64,000 bases of DNA. It comes from Rhodoplanes serenus. Lineage in GTDB: Bacteria; Pseudomonadota; Alphaproteobacteria; Rhizobiales; Xanthobacteraceae. Location of the stretch: assembly GCA_009720755.1 (NCBI GenBank), contig WNKV01000021.1, positions 44,872 to 108,871 of the forward strand. Reading direction: 5' to 3'. The first letter of the stretch is position 1; the number at the start of each line of letters is the position of its first letter. Positions 1 through 9,127 of the stretch are shown here, piece by piece. The notes beneath the pieces are model-generated. The model worked only from the letters and a program-made list of their open reading frames with translations, made no database searches and was not told the origin of the DNA. The translations under genes and the position numbers were made by a program.

Positions 1-2292
1 GAATGGCGCAGCGACGGCGCCTCCGACGAGGAGCGGTCGTTCCATGTGCTGCGCGCCCACGACAGCATCGGGGCCGCTCGCGAGGTGCTGGAGCGGCTCG
101 AAGGCGTTCTGGAGACGCGCATCAAGCAGGAGGTCGACGTCTCGACCGGGCTGCTCGATGCCGCCATGCCGATGCTGTGGACCATCGAGGTCGCCGGCGC
201 GCTGGTCGGCGCCGCCATCGTTTTCTTCATGCTCGCCACCATCCGGCGGCTGGAGCGGGCCCGCAGCGAGCTTCAGGACAGCCGCACCGAGCTGTCACAG
301 CAGAACGCCCGGTTCAGGGATGCGATCGAGAGCATGGGCCAAGGGCTGGTGATGTTCGATGCCGACAACCGGCTGATCGTCTGCAACGAGCAGTTCGCCC
401 GGCTGTACGGCATCGGTCCGCTGCCCCCGGGAACGCCGTTCCAGTCCATCGTCGATCACTGGCGCGACACGGGTGTTCTGTCGGAGGGTGGCGGGCGGCT
501 CCAGATCGTCCCGGAGCGCGACAGCAATTGGATCGCCCGGCTGCCCGACGGGCGTGTCATCTCGATCAACCGTCGCGTCCGGCAGGCGGGCGGCTGGATC
601 GGCACCCATACCGACATCACCGAGCTGAAGCGGGCCGAGGACGAGCGGCTGCGTGCCGAGGCGGAGGCGACGCGGGCGCGCGACCATGAGCGTGCCATGC
701 AGGCGACCAGCCGGGCCAAGGCGGACTTCTTCGCCACCATGAGCCACGAGATCCGCACTCCGCTGAACGGACTGCTCGGCCTCGCCTCGACCCTGCTGGA
801 GACCGGCCTCGACGCCGATCAGCGCAAGACGCTGGAGGCGGTCAACCAGTCGGGCGAGAGCCTGTTGGCCATCCTCAACGACATTCTCGATCTGTCCAAG
901 CTCGATGCCGGGCGGGTGCAATTCGAGCAGGTGGCTTTCTCGCCGCGCGAGCTCGCCGACGCGGTGGTCGGCGTGATCAGGCCGCAGGCAAGGGCCAAGG
1001 AGGTCTCGCTGTTCCTGTCGGTGGCCGGCGACGTGCCGGAGCTGATGCTGGGCGACCCCGGGCGGATTCGGCAGGTGCTGCTCAACCTGGCCGGCAACGC
1101 CGTCAAGTTCACCGATCCGGGCGGCGAGGTGGAGCTCACTCTCGCGTGTCGTGCCCGCGATGCGGAGCGCGCCGTTCTCGAATGGTCGGTGCGCGACACC
1201 GGCATCGGCATCGCGCCGGAGCATCTCGCCTCGCTGTTCACCGACTACGTCCAGGCCGACTCGTCGATCAATCGTCGCTTCGGCGGCACCGGCCTCGGTC
1301 TCGCCATCAGCAAGCGCCTGGCCGAGCAGATGGGCGGCGACATCACGGTGATCTCGGCGCTCAACCAGGGTTCGACCTTCACGCTGTGCCTGCCGCTGCG
1401 GGTGACCCACGAGCGCCGCACCGCGGGGGTCGCTGGTCCGGTGTCGCACGCCGCCTTCACGGCGGCGCTCGGCCGCCTCGGCCGGCCGCTGCGGCTTCTG
1501 CTCGCCGAAGACAACGTCACCAATCAGCTCGTCGTGACGCGCATGCTGAGGACGTTCGACATCACCATCCGCATCGTCGAGGACGGCGAGGCGGCGGTCG
1601 CTGCGGTGATGGAGCACGCCTGCGACGTGGTGCTGATGGACGTGCGCATGCCCGGCATGGACGGCCTCGCCGCGACCCGGCAGATCCGCGCGCGCGGCGG
1701 CCGCTTCGCCACCCTCCCGATCGTCGCGCTCACCGCCAATGCGTTTCCGGAGGACATGGGGGCCTGCCGCGAGGCCGGCATGACCGGGTTCGTCGCCAAG
1801 CCGGTGCGCAAGGCGGTGCTGGTCGAGGCGCTGGCGCAGGCCGTGCAGGCGGTCGTCTACGGCGGCGCCGGGACGGAGGACCGCGGCGAGGCGGTCGACA
1901 ATCTTCCCGTTCCGGCGGTGGTGCTGCGCGCCGCCTCCGGCGAGGAGAAGGCGCCGGTGCTCGACGGCGCCGTGGCGGCGGCATTGTGCGACGAGATCGG
2001 CGAGGACGGCGTCGCCGCGACGGTGACCTGCTTTCTCGCCGACACCCGGCAGCGCCTCGACGGCCTCGCGGGGCTGGCCGCGGCGGCGGATCGCCGCCGT
2101 CTCGGCATCGAAGCCCATACGCTGAAGAGCGCCGCGGGAGCCATCGGGTTCCGCCGGCTGGCGGGGCTCGCTCTCACCCTGGAGCGCGAGGCCGCCGACA
2201 TCGCGCCGGAGCGCGCCGCCGATCTGGTGGCGGCCCTCGCCGCAGCCTTCCGCGACGCCGAGGCGGCCGCCGTCGCGCATCGGGTCGCCTGA
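1..2292 (+). CDS. Hybrid sensor histidine kinase, 5'-truncated by the window edge
   Basis: The frame is open from base 1, so the start lies outside the window; the GTG at 46 is only an internal candidate. Visible order: a membrane segment (about 172-240), a PAS domain (about 307-620), a HisKA dimerisation domain with the phospho-acceptor His in [13 protein letters not shown] (codon 745-747), an HATPase domain with an N box near 1090 and glycine boxes DTGIGI and GGTGLGLAI, a receiver domain with its Asp in [11 protein letters not shown] (about 1639), and a C-terminal Hpt domain with His in [12 protein letters not shown] (about 2116). All phosphorelay residues are present, so a four-step His-Asp-His relay is likely. 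The signal sensed and the partner regulator are not visible. Confidence 0.93.
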   Translation, partial: EWRSDGASDEERSFHVLRAHDSIGAAREVLERLEGVLETRIKQEVDVSTGLLDAAMPMLWTIEVAGALVGAAIVFFMLATIRRLERARSELQDSRTELSQQNARFRDAIESMGQGLVMFDADNRLIVCNEQFARLYGIGPLPPGTPFQSIVDHWRDTGVLSEGGGRLQIVPERDSNWIARLPDGRVISINRRVRQAGGWIGTHTDITELKRAEDERLRAEAEATRARDHERAMQATSRAKADFFATMSHEIRTPLNGLLGLASTLLETGLDADQRKTLEAVNQSGESLLAILNDILDLSKLDAGRVQFEQVAFSPRELADAVVGVIRPQARAKEVSLFLSVAGDVPELMLGDPGRIRQVLLNLAGNAVKFTDPGGEVELTLACRARDAERAVLEWSVRDTGIGIAPEHLASLFTDYVQADSSINRRFGGTGLGLAISKRLAEQMGGDITVISALNQGSTFTLCLPLRVTHERRTAGVAGPVSHAAFTAALGRLGRPLRLLLAEDNVTNQLVVTRMLRTFDITIRIVEDGEAAVAAVMEHACDVVLMDVRMPGMDGLAATRQIRARGGRFATLPIVALTANAFPEDMGACREAGMTGFVAKPVRKAVLVEALAQAVQAVVYGGAGTEDRGEAVDNLPVPAVVLRAASGEEKAPVLDGAVAAALCDEIGEDGVAATVTCFLADTRQRLDGLAGLAAAADRRRLGIEAHTLKSAAGAIGFRRLAGLALTLEREAADIAPERAADLVAALAAAFRDAEAAAVAHRVA

Positions 2293-2349
2293 TCCGCGAC
2301 ATCGACACCAGGCCGCACCGGACCGTCGGTTGCCGGTGCGCTCGCGACG

Positions 2350-2688
2350 TCAGCGTGCCGCCGGGCTCGATGGTTGTGGCGAGCTCGAGGGCTTCGGCGC
2401 GAGACCTTCGACGGTGTCGGGATGCGGGGTCGGCGATCCCGGCGTGGGTGCGTGATTAGAGGTGCCCGTGAAGGCGCCGCCGGTGCCGCCGGTCCAGCCG
2501 GTCGAGCCCTCGTTGCCGGGCGCGGTGCCGGACGACGGCCCGGTGGTGGGCGGCGTGGCCGGCGGCTCGGGCGTCGCCTGCCCGGTGGCCGGTGCCGGGT
2601 TGGGAGCTGAGGTCTGGGCGCTGGCGAGCGTGGCAGCGGGCAGCAGGCACGCGACGAGCAGCAGGCAGCGGAGCCGGGGGCGGGGCAT
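2350..2688 (-). CDS. Small secreted Pro/Thr/Ser-rich protein of unknown function
   Basis: The start at 2688 gives 112 residues and is preceded by a CGGAG ribosome site; an upstream start at 2736 would add 16 residues in front of the signal peptide and is less likely. The N-terminus is a clear signal peptide (MPRPRLRCLLLVACLLPAATLASAQ region, cut after ASA). The rest is low complexity, rich in Pro, Thr, Gly and Ser, with no recognisable fold and no cysteine after the signal, so it looks like a disordered periplasmic protein. It lies convergent to the sensor kinase. Function unknown. Confidence 0.55.
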   Translation of the reverse strand: MPRPRLRCLLLVACLLPAATLASAQTSAPNPAPATGQATPEPPATPPTTGPSSGTAPGNEGSTGWTGGTGGAFTGTSNHAPTPGSPTPHPDTVEGLAPKPSSSPQPSSPAAR

Positions 2689-2778
2689 GCGCGTTCTCCG
2701 GAGGAGCGGGATGGGTGGCCGAAGAGCGATCACCACGGCAATGCCGTACCCCGCGCCGTGTTCCCGACGCGTCGGCGA

Positions 2779-3897
2779 TCACATCACTACGGTGAGGCGG
2801 CGCGCCGCCCGGGTGATGCCGGTGTACAGCCACCGCTCGCGCGTCTCCTGGAACGCGAAGCTCTCGTCGAACAGCACGACGTCGTCCCACTGCGAGCCCT
2901 GTGACTTGTGCACCGTGAGCACGTAGCCGTAGTCGAACTCGTCGTAGATCTTGCGCTGCGCCCAGTCGATCTCCTCGATGGCGCCGAGGAAGCACTCGGG
3001 CCGTACCGTCACCTTCAAGGGCTTGGCCCGCGACGCCACCTCCTCGTCGGGGGTGATCCGCATGGTGACGAGCTTCTTGGAGCGGCCGACGGCGCGCTCC
3101 TTGACGGTCCACAGGCCGCCGTTGAACAGCCCCTTCTTGCGGTTGTTGCGCAGGCAGACGAGCTTGTCGCCGGCGAGCGGCAGCGGGTCGGTGAAGCCGC
3201 GGCGCTCGCGCAGGCGGCCGTTGTAGGCGCGGCGCGTGGCATTGCGGCCGACCAGCACCTGGTCGGCCTCGAGCACGTCGGCGGGATCGAGATCGGCGCG
3301 GCGCACCACGCGGCTCTTCCCGTACTCGCCCGGCCGCAGCCGGCCGCCCTCGCGCACCTGCATGGACATCTGCACGATCGGGTCGTCCTGCGCCTGCCGA
3401 TGCACCTCGGTCAGCATGGCGTCGGGCTCCTGCGCCGTGAAGAAGCCGCCGCCCTGGATCGGCGGAAGCTGGGCCGGATCGCCGAGCACCAGGATCGGCA
3501 CCCCGAACGACATCAGGTCGCGGCCGAGATCCTCGTCCACCATCGAGCACTCGTCGATGACGATCAGCTTGGCCTTGGCGGCCGGCGCGTCGTCCCACAG
3601 CGTGAAGCTCGGCTGCTCGCTCTCGGTGTCGAGCGGGCGGTAGATCAGGCTGTGGATGGTGGAGGCGTTCCGGCAGCCCTTGGAGCGCATCACCTGGGCG
3701 GCCTTGCCGGTGAAGGCGGCGAACTTCACCTCGCCGTCGACATCGTCGGCGATGTGGCGGGCGAGGGTGGTCTTGCCGGTGCCGGCGTATCCGAACAGGC
3801 GGAACACCGGCGGCGTGCCGCGCGAGCCGGGCCGGTCGGCCAGCCAGCGGGAGACGGCGGCGAGCGCCTGGTCCTGGTGCGGAGTGAAGACGGGCAT
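2779..3897 (-). CDS. RecD-like superfamily 1 DNA helicase
   Basis: The 372-residue protein carries SF1 helicase motifs in order: Walker A GYAGTGKTT (residues 36-44), an FTGKAA motif Ia (62-67), Walker B DECSMVDE (about 115), GDPAQLPP motif III, and the C-terminal UvrD_C_2 signature VHKSQGSQWDDVVL followed by YTGITRA (motif VI). This is the short exodeoxyribonuclease V/RecD-like ATPase form without the long N-terminal RecD domains. The start chosen is the second Met (3897); the frame extends seven codons further to 3918. It is followed 73 bp downstream of its start, on the same strand, by an HNH-type gene, which suggests but does not prove a shared role in DNA processing. Confidence 0.88.
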   Translation of the reverse strand: MPVFTPHQDQALAAVSRWLADRPGSRGTPPVFRLFGYAGTGKTTLARHIADDVDGEVKFAAFTGKAAQVMRSKGCRNASTIHSLIYRPLDTESEQPSFTLWDDAPAAKAKLIVIDECSMVDEDLGRDLMSFGVPILVLGDPAQLPPIQGGGFFTAQEPDAMLTEVHRQAQDDPIVQMSMQVREGGRLRPGEYGKSRVVRRADLDPADVLEADQVLVGRNATRRAYNGRLRERRGFTDPLPLAGDKLVCLRNNRKKGLFNGGLWTVKERAVGRSKKLVTMRITPDEEVASRAKPLKVTVRPECFLGAIEEIDWAQRKIYDEFDYGYVLTVHKSQGSQWDDVVLFDESFAFQETRERWLYTGITRAARRLTVVM

Positions 3898-3970
3898 GCG
3901 GGCTTCTAGCACGGTCACGCCAAGAGGGTCAGGCTCGAGGGTCAGGCGCCGGGTCAGGCGCGGGGATCGG

Positions 3971-4762
3971 TCACGCCGATGGCGTGTCCTGGGGCGACGT
4001 CGCGGTGCGGGGCTCGCCGGTCGCCGGGCCGTCGGCCGTGCGGCGCGCCCGGCTGCGGCCGCGCGCCTCCTCGGCGCATTTCTCGACGTGGACGTCGCGG
4101 TTGATCACCTGGAGGTTGGGCAGGCCCCAATAGGCGAGCAGGTCCGGCCACGGCGTGTCGCGGCGGTCGCGCCACACCTCGAACAGCGGCACCCGATGAT
4201 CGATCTCGGCGGTCCGCCACAGCCGCTTGCCGCGCGCCGCGCAGCGGCGCTGCTGCAACCGGCGGAGCAGGGCCACATGGGCGGTGGGGGCGGTCCAGAA
4301 CTGCCAGGCGGCCACGCAGGCGGCGTGCCATTCGGCGTTGCGGTTCGGCCCGCGCGCCCACAGGTCGACATGCCAGCCGAAGCGATAGACCGGCTGGCCG
4401 CAGACGCAGCACCAGCCGCCGCCACGCGCGAAGGCGGCCTCGCGCCAGGGCGCCGGCGGAACCCGGAAGCTCGCCGGCAGGCCGCTCCGCGGCTCTCCGC
4501 GCGTGCGGACAGCGTCGGCGAGCCGCCAACTCCAGCCCTCCGGGGCACCGCTCATGGCGGCGAGCGCCCGGGCGAGACGGTCGGCGCGCAGCGGATGGGC
4601 TCGCCAGTAGCCGTCGACGGCGAGCCGCGGCAGCGGCGGGATCAGCGGGCGCGCCAGGGCGCGGTCGAGCACCGGCACCGGGAAGACGGCGGGCAGCGCC
4701 TTGGTGAGCCGCGCCCGCGATCGCTCGTTTCGCTCCGCGCGCCAGCTCGATCCCGTCGTCAT
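3971..4762 (-). CDS. HNH-type nuclease-like protein
   Basis: The start at 4762 is set by a strong GGAGGGGGA ribosome site; the open frame continues upstream to 4924 without one. The 263-residue product has a CCVCG knuckle near residue 118 and a later IDHRVPLFEVWR segment (about 184) followed by NLQVINRDVHVEKCAEE (about 218). The DH dyad, the N and the H-x-x-K-C arrangement match the beta-beta-alpha-metal HNH fold, with the CxxC pairs probably holding a structural zinc. The N-terminal ~110 residues have no recognised domain. It sits on the same strand as the RecD-like helicase gene. A genuine nuclease is likely but the substrate is unknown. Confidence 0.7.
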   Translation of the reverse strand: MTTGSSWRAERNERSRARLTKALPAVFPVPVLDRALARPLIPPLPRLAVDGYWRAHPLRADRLARALAAMSGAPEGWSWRLADAVRTRGEPRSGLPASFRVPPAPWREAAFARGGGWCCVCGQPVYRFGWHVDLWARGPNRNAEWHAACVAAWQFWTAPTAHVALLRRLQQRRCAARGKRLWRTAEIDHRVPLFEVWRDRRDTPWPDLLAYWGLPNLQVINRDVHVEKCAEEARGRSRARRTADGPATGEPRTATSPQDTPSA

Positions 4763-4935
4763 GCTCCCCCTCCGCGAGCCGCGCCGAATCGCGCCGGCCC
4801 GCCACCACTCTGCGGCCGAACCGTAAACGATTCGGGCCGCGGCCCGCGGTCGGCGGCGGCGGATGACGCACGCGGCGCCAGCCCCTATGCTGCCGGCCCC
4901 GCCGGTCTGCCACCTCGCCCACATCGGAGATCGCC

Positions 4936-5328
4936 ATGGCCCTCGTGTTCGACCACGTCCATCTGCGCAGCCGCGACCCCGAGGCGGCGGCGCAGTGGTT
5001 CGCCGACATGCTCGGCGCCGAGATTCAGCGCAGCATCGAGCAGGGCAAGCCGCGTATCGATCTCGTGCTCGGCGGCGCCCGGGTCTTCATCGCCTCGGTG
5101 AGCGAAGGCGACGGCGTGAACCCGCCGCCGGCGCTGCCGTGCCGCGGGCTCGATCACTTCGGCCTGCGGGTCGAGGGGATCGACGCCGTGGCGGCCGAGC
5201 TGAAGCGGAAGGGCGCCGTGTTCACCAAGGAGCCGCACACGCCGCGGCCCGGCATCCGCATCTGCTTCCTGCGCGGCCCGGAGGACATCTCGATCGAGCT
5301 GTTGGAGCGCAGCCCCGCCTACGCCTGA
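4936..5328 (+). CDS. VOC-family (glyoxalase/bleomycin-resistance fold) protein
   Basis: The 130-residue protein is the length of a single VOC module pair. It begins with the typical beta strand and metal-site His (FDHVHLRSRDPEAAAQWFAD), has a second strand containing LDHFGLRV, and ends with the acidic ligand strand EDISIELLE. His, His and Glu at these places fit the metal-binding triad of glyoxalase I-like dioxygenases and lyases. Substrate specificity in this superfamily cannot be read from sequence. It is divergent from the HNH-type gene and convergent with a lipoprotein gene. Confidence 0.85.
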   Translation: MALVFDHVHLRSRDPEAAAQWFADMLGAEIQRSIEQGKPRIDLVLGGARVFIASVSEGDGVNPPPALPCRGLDHFGLRVEGIDAVAAELKRKGAVFTKEPHTPRPGIRICFLRGPEDISIELLERSPAYA

Positions 5329-5337
5329 GGCGCATCC

Positions 5338-5919
5338 TCATCGCGCCGCCGCGGATCGACCCGCCGCTGTGGCGGCGGGAAGCGGGCACGCCTCCAGCAC
5401 CGGCGCTATCGCGGTGGCGGCACCGGCAATGCGGAACTCCGCCACCGTGTTGCCGGCGAACAGCGAGGCGGCCCGCAGCAGCAGCAGCGTGCCCGCCGAG
5501 AGGTCGGCGACGAACCGGGTCACCGCGGTCGGCTCGTCGATCACCACGGTGCGCTGGTCGGGCAGGAAGGTCGCCTCGATCTCGCCGCCGGGCCGGTCGT
5601 CGACCCGGTAGGCGAGGGTGGAGCTGCGGTCAGCCCCGACCCGCAGATCGTAGGCGATGCGGACGATCGGCCGGCTCTCGAAGCAGGTCAGCTCCAGCGT
5701 GGCGGGGCGGATCGCCGCGTTCTTGCTGTTGGTGACCATGGCGACCACCGAGGCGATCGGCGCCGGGCGGGCGGTGATGCGGTCGACGCGGTGCTCCACC
5801 CGCCAGGCCCCCGACGTCTCGCTCGGCCGCGCCCGCACATAGGAGCGGTCCTGAGCGCCGCACGCGACCGCCGTGGCGGCCACGACGAGGGCGACGACGA
5901 GCCCGGCTCCGCTCCGCAT
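5338..5919 (-). CDS. Predicted lipoprotein of unknown function
   Basis: The 193-residue protein starts with a hydrophobic signal ending in a lipobox-like AVAC (Cys about residue 20), so lipid attachment is likely. The mature part is a predicted beta-rich periplasmic domain with no named family that I recognise. The longer upstream frame (to 6633) crosses a low-coding region and the DUF1328 gene on the other strand, so the ATG at 5919 right at the signal peptide was chosen. Confidence 0.65.
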   Translation of the reverse strand: MRSGAGLVVALVVAATAVACGAQDRSYVRARPSETSGAWRVEHRVDRITARPAPIASVVAMVTNSKNAAIRPATLELTCFESRPIVRIAYDLRVGADRSSTLAYRVDDRPGGEIEATFLPDQRTVVIDEPTAVTRFVADLSAGTLLLLRAASLFAGNTVAEFRIAGAATAIAPVLEACPLPAATAAGRSAAAR

Positions 5920-6177
5920 GACGCCCCCCGGCACGCCACCACCCGCACGCTCACTCCATCCGAGGCTGGCATGGGGAGGTGTCGACCTGCAACCATAAAG
6001 TGTTGTGCGATTGTATGACGGCCCGGCGTCGTGCCGGGTCGATCGGGGGCTTCGCTCTCGGCAGGAACCCGTTGCCGCCGCGGCGCGTTCGAGCCGGGCG
6101 GTTCCGTGGAACCGTGCGGCGGAGCCGGTCCGCGCCGCGCGGGTGGTCCGCCGTGCTTGCGGACCCAGGAGGCCCCG

Positions 6178-6396
6178 ATGCTGAAATACGCGATCCTGTT
6201 TCTCGTGCTCTCGCTGATCGCCGGCGCGATCGGCCTCACCAACATCTCGCGCCTCGCCAAGCGCATCGCGATGGTGCTGTTCGCGCTCCTGTTCCTCGGC
6301 TTCCTGGCGCTGCTCGGCTTCGCCTATCTGCTCGGCGAGGCGTTCGAGGCGGGGCGCGCCGCCCTGCCGCTGCTGCCGACCACGCTGCTCGCCTGA
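6178..6396 (+). CDS. DUF1328/UPF0391-like small membrane protein
   Basis: The 72-residue protein begins at 6178 behind an AGGAGG ribosome site. It has two hydrophobic helices (MLKYAILFLVLSLIAGAIGL and a second around residues 34-55), the layout and N-terminal motif of the small DUF1328 membrane proteins common in Gram-negative bacteria, though it is longer at the C-terminus than usual. The role of this family is not known. It stands alone, with 258 bp of non-coding sequence upstream. Confidence 0.75.
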   Translation: MLKYAILFLVLSLIAGAIGLTNISRLAKRIAMVLFALLFLGFLALLGFAYLLGEAFEAGRAALPLLPTTLLA

Positions 6397-6463
6397 GCGG
6401 CCGCGCCGACGAGGCGCCGCCGGCGCTTGCGCCGGATGCCGCCGCCGTCGTATCGCTGCCGTC

Positions 6464-7471
6464 ATGCGCGAGGTGGAGACTATCGTGGTCGGCGGCGGAC
6501 CAGCGGGCAGCACCTGCGCCCGCCGCCTGGTGCAGCACGGCCGAGACGTCGTGGTGCTCGACAAGGCGCAGTTTCCGCGGCTCAAGCTGTGCGCCGGCTG
6601 GATCACCGACAAGGTGCTGCGCGATCTCGACATCGCGCCCGGCGACTATCCGCACCCGATGCTGCGGCTCGACATCCGCGCCCATGTGCCGGGTCTGCCG
6701 TTCGGGCTGCGCTGGTTCCCGACGCCGGGCGCCAACTGGTCGATCCGTCGCATCGAGTTCGACGCCTGGCTGCTCGCCCGCGCGGGTGCCGAGGTGGTGG
6801 CCCACGAGGTGCGCCGCATCCGTCGCGACGGCGACCGCTTCATCGTCGACGACGCCTTCGCGTGCCGCTGGCTGATCGGCGCCGGCGGCACCATGTGCCC
6901 GGTGCGGCGCGCGCTGTTTCCCGAAGGGCGCAACAAGTCACGCCAGATCGTCACGCTGGAGAAGGAGTTTCCCTATCCGGCGCGCGAGGACGTGTGCCGG
7001 CTGACGTTCTTCCGCCGCGGCCTCGTCGGCTACGCCTGGGTGGTGCCAAAGGGCGACGGCGTGGTGAACATCGGGATCGGCGGCAAGGCGAAGTACTTCC
7101 GCACCTCGGGCACCAACATTCACGATCACTTCCGCGCCTTCCTGGACGATCTCGTGCGCGAGGGCCGGCTCGACGCCGCCACCGCGGCCGATCTGAAGGA
7201 GACCGGGCACCCGTACTACCTGTTCTCGCGCGACGGCGCGGTGCGCGACGGCCGCTGCCTGCTGATCGGCGACTCGGCCGGCCTCGCCACCATGGATCTC
7301 GGCGAGGGCATCGGCCCGGCGGTGGAGAGCGGCCTGATGGCGGCCGACGAGATTCTCGGCCGCGGCACCTACGACAAGGGCGAGGTGACGCTGTTCTCGC
7401 TGTCGGGCCTGACGCAGCGGCTGATGCGGCGGGCGAACCGCCGCCATCTGCCGGCGCCGACCGCCGCGTGA
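6464..7471 (+). CDS. FAD-dependent oxidoreductase, geranylgeranyl-reductase-like
   Basis: The 335-residue protein opens with a dinucleotide-binding motif VVGGGPAGSTCARRL (residues 8-22) and has the C-terminal FAD motif GDSAGLATMDLGEGIGPAVESG near residue 270, both as in the geranylgeranyl reductase / digeranylgeranylglycerophospholipid reductase family of flavoproteins. A KLCAGW segment after the first Rossmann unit is also typical. Members reduce isoprenoid double bonds or act as monooxygenase-like enzymes, so the substrate is uncertain; no bacteriochlorophyll gene is nearby to suggest phytyl reduction. Confidence 0.82.
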   Translation: MREVETIVVGGGPAGSTCARRLVQHGRDVVVLDKAQFPRLKLCAGWITDKVLRDLDIAPGDYPHPMLRLDIRAHVPGLPFGLRWFPTPGANWSIRRIEFDAWLLARAGAEVVAHEVRRIRRDGDRFIVDDAFACRWLIGAGGTMCPVRRALFPEGRNKSRQIVTLEKEFPYPAREDVCRLTFFRRGLVGYAWVVPKGDGVVNIGIGGKAKYFRTSGTNIHDHFRAFLDDLVREGRLDAATAADLKETGHPYYLFSRDGAVRDGRCLLIGDSAGLATMDLGEGIGPAVESGLMAADEILGRGTYDKGEVTLFSLSGLTQRLMRRANRRHLPAPTAA

Positions 7472-7478
7472 GAGCGCC

Positions 7479-8261
7479 TCACGCCGGGTCCTGATCGGGT
7501 CGTGGCGCCTCGATGCGGCCGCGGCTCTGGAGCCATAGGCCGACCTGCCAGCACAGCATCGCCCAGGCGGCGCCGAGCGACCAGCCGGCCAGCACGTCGC
7601 TCGGCCAGTGGACGCCGAGATAGACGCGGCTCGCCCCGACCAGCAGCGTCAGCGTGATCGCGGTGCCGAGCACATACGCCTTCAGCCGGCGACGGCCGAG
7701 CACCCGCCCCAGCAACGTGCCGAGCGTCAGGAAGGTGACGGCCGAGGCGGTCGCATGGCCGCTCGGGAAGCTGTAGGTCTGCACCTGCACGAGATGCGCC
7801 ACGAGATCCGGCCGCGGCCGTGCGATGAAGAGCTTCACGGCATCGACCAGCAGGGCGCCGCCGGCGACCGAGACGAGCACGAACAGCGCCGCCGAGCGTT
7901 TGCCGTCGATCAGCAGATAGCCGAGCACCACCAGGGTGACGACGGTCAGCACCGTGATGCTGCCGAGCGCGGTGAGATCACGGAAGACGATCTCCAGCCA
8001 GGCCGGCCCGATCGGGTCGCCCGGATCGCTGGCGCTGCGCAGCGCCCGCAGGATCGCCTCGTCGAAGGCGTGCGTCTCGCCCTCGACGATCTCCTCGGCG
8101 ATCGCCACGAAGCCGAGCAGGCCGGCCGCGACGACGAACAGCGTGGCGATTGGTCCCAGCTCGGCGAGCGTGCGCGGACGCAGCCGGCGGATGAGGCGGA
8201 GCGGGCGCGCCAGCCACCGCGACGGCGCGTCCGCATCGGAATGCGGCGGAGAGGTGTTCAC
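7479..8261 (-). CDS. PAP2-family membrane phosphatase
   Basis: The protein (260 residues from a GTG start at 8261) has the three signature motifs of PAP2/type 2 phosphatidic acid phosphatases: KLFIARPRPD, YSFPSGHATAS and SRVYLGVHWPSDVLAG. Several hydrophobic helices surround them, so it is an inner-membrane enzyme with its active site facing the periplasm, probably acting on a lipid phosphate or undecaprenyl pyrophosphate. The GTG start lacks a convincing ribosome site, so the exact N-terminus is uncertain. Its start is only 6 bp from the end of the preceding small gene on the same strand. Confidence 0.88.
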   Translation of the reverse strand: MNTSPPHSDADAPSRWLARPLRLIRRLRPRTLAELGPIATLFVVAAGLLGFVAIAEEIVEGETHAFDEAILRALRSASDPGDPIGPAWLEIVFRDLTALGSITVLTVVTLVVLGYLLIDGKRSAALFVLVSVAGGALLVDAVKLFIARPRPDLVAHLVQVQTYSFPSGHATASAVTFLTLGTLLGRVLGRRRLKAYVLGTAITLTLLVGASRVYLGVHWPSDVLAGWSLGAAWAMLCWQVGLWLQSRGRIEAPRPDQDPA

Positions 8262-8267
8262 GATGCG

Positions 8268-8513
8268 TCAGATCAGGCAGCGGCCGGCGCGGAACAGGCG
8301 GGTCTTGGCGCGGGTGGCCGCCGCGAAGCTCGGCAGCGGGCCGGTCAGCACCCGGTAGTCGTAGGGGAACGGCCGTGTCGGCAGGCCGAAGTTCCACACC
8401 TGGCAGATGCCGGTCGACCACTTGATCACCCGGTAGGCCGCGTGAGCGGGCTCGGCCACCGCGAGGGCGGCGAGCAGGGTGGCGGCGGCGATCGGCAGGC
8501 TCCAGCGCGTCAT
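8268..8513 (-). CDS. Small secreted protein of unknown function
   Basis: The 81-residue product starts at an ATG with a GAGGAG ribosome site seven bases upstream. Residues 1-25 form a signal peptide ending in AHA. The remaining ~55 residues contain two Cys, one in the TGICQVWNFG segment and one near the C-terminus, that could form a disulfide. It is probably co-transcribed with the PAP2 phosphatase gene 6 bp downstream. No function can be assigned. Confidence 0.65.
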   Translation of the reverse strand: MTRWSLPIAAATLLAALAVAEPAHAAYRVIKWSTGICQVWNFGLPTRPFPYDYRVLTGPLPSFAAATRAKTRLFRAGRCLI

Positions 8514-8552
8514 GGCGTGCTCCTCGTGTCTCCCCCCGGAGCCGAGGGTGTA

Positions 8553-9035
8553 TCAGGCCGACCGGCGGCTCGACAACATCGACCCCGCGTCGGTTGCGGC
8601 GGACGCGAACAGGCGGCGCGGCCATCCCACCGCCGCCGTCACTTGCGCGGCGACGCTCTCCAGGAACAGCTTCTCGTGGCACTGGGTCAGGGTCTCGATC
8701 GCGCGCGGCAGCGGCAGCCAGGTGACGTCGCGGATGTCGGGTGTCGGCGGCTGGACGGCGCTCCCGATCGGCGTCATGCGCCAGAACCGGGCGATCTTGG
8801 GGGTGCCGAAGGACTGGTAGCTGATGACGCCGAGAAACTCGTGGACGGCGACGTCGTGCCCGGTCTCTTCCTTGACCTCGCGGATCGCCGCCTCGATCGG
8901 CTGCTCGCCGGCTTCGAGCTTGCCTTTCGGCAACACCCACACGTCGTCACGTCGGCGTTGAACGAGGGCGATCAGCGGCTGCGAGCCGCTGCGGGTGAGA
9001 ATGCCGCCTGCGGCGGCGATCGGCGATCGGGTCAT
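8553..9035 (-). CDS. Nudix hydrolase
   Basis: The 160-residue protein contains a complete Nudix box: GKLEAGEQPIEAAI then REVKEETGHDV, fitting G-x5-E-x7-R-E-U-x-E-E-x-G-U, so the metal-binding glutamates are intact. The general layout (VLPKGK before the box) resembles diadenosine/diphosphoinositol polyphosphate hydrolases. It is followed upstream on the same strand by a second, related Nudix gene at 9128-9703; the two differ in length and C-terminus, suggesting an old duplication. The substrate is unknown. Confidence 0.9.
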   Translation of the reverse strand: MTRSPIAAAGGILTRSGSQPLIALVQRRRDDVWVLPKGKLEAGEQPIEAAIREVKEETGHDVAVHEFLGVISYQSFGTPKIARFWRMTPIGSAVQPPTPDIRDVTWLPLPRAIETLTQCHEKLFLESVAAQVTAAVGWPRRLFASAATDAGSMLSSRRSA

Positions 9036-9127
9036 CGGTGTCGTCGTCGTGGGGATGCTCTTCCCGAGGCGAGCTTACGAGGTGCCGTTGTCACAATCCA
9101 TCGTCACATCTGTCGCCTGATGCGGGC

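Noticed and set aside
295..2280. 661-residue open frame antisense to the sensor kinase
   Set aside because: Shadow frame without any domain; the plus frame has an entire phosphorelay.
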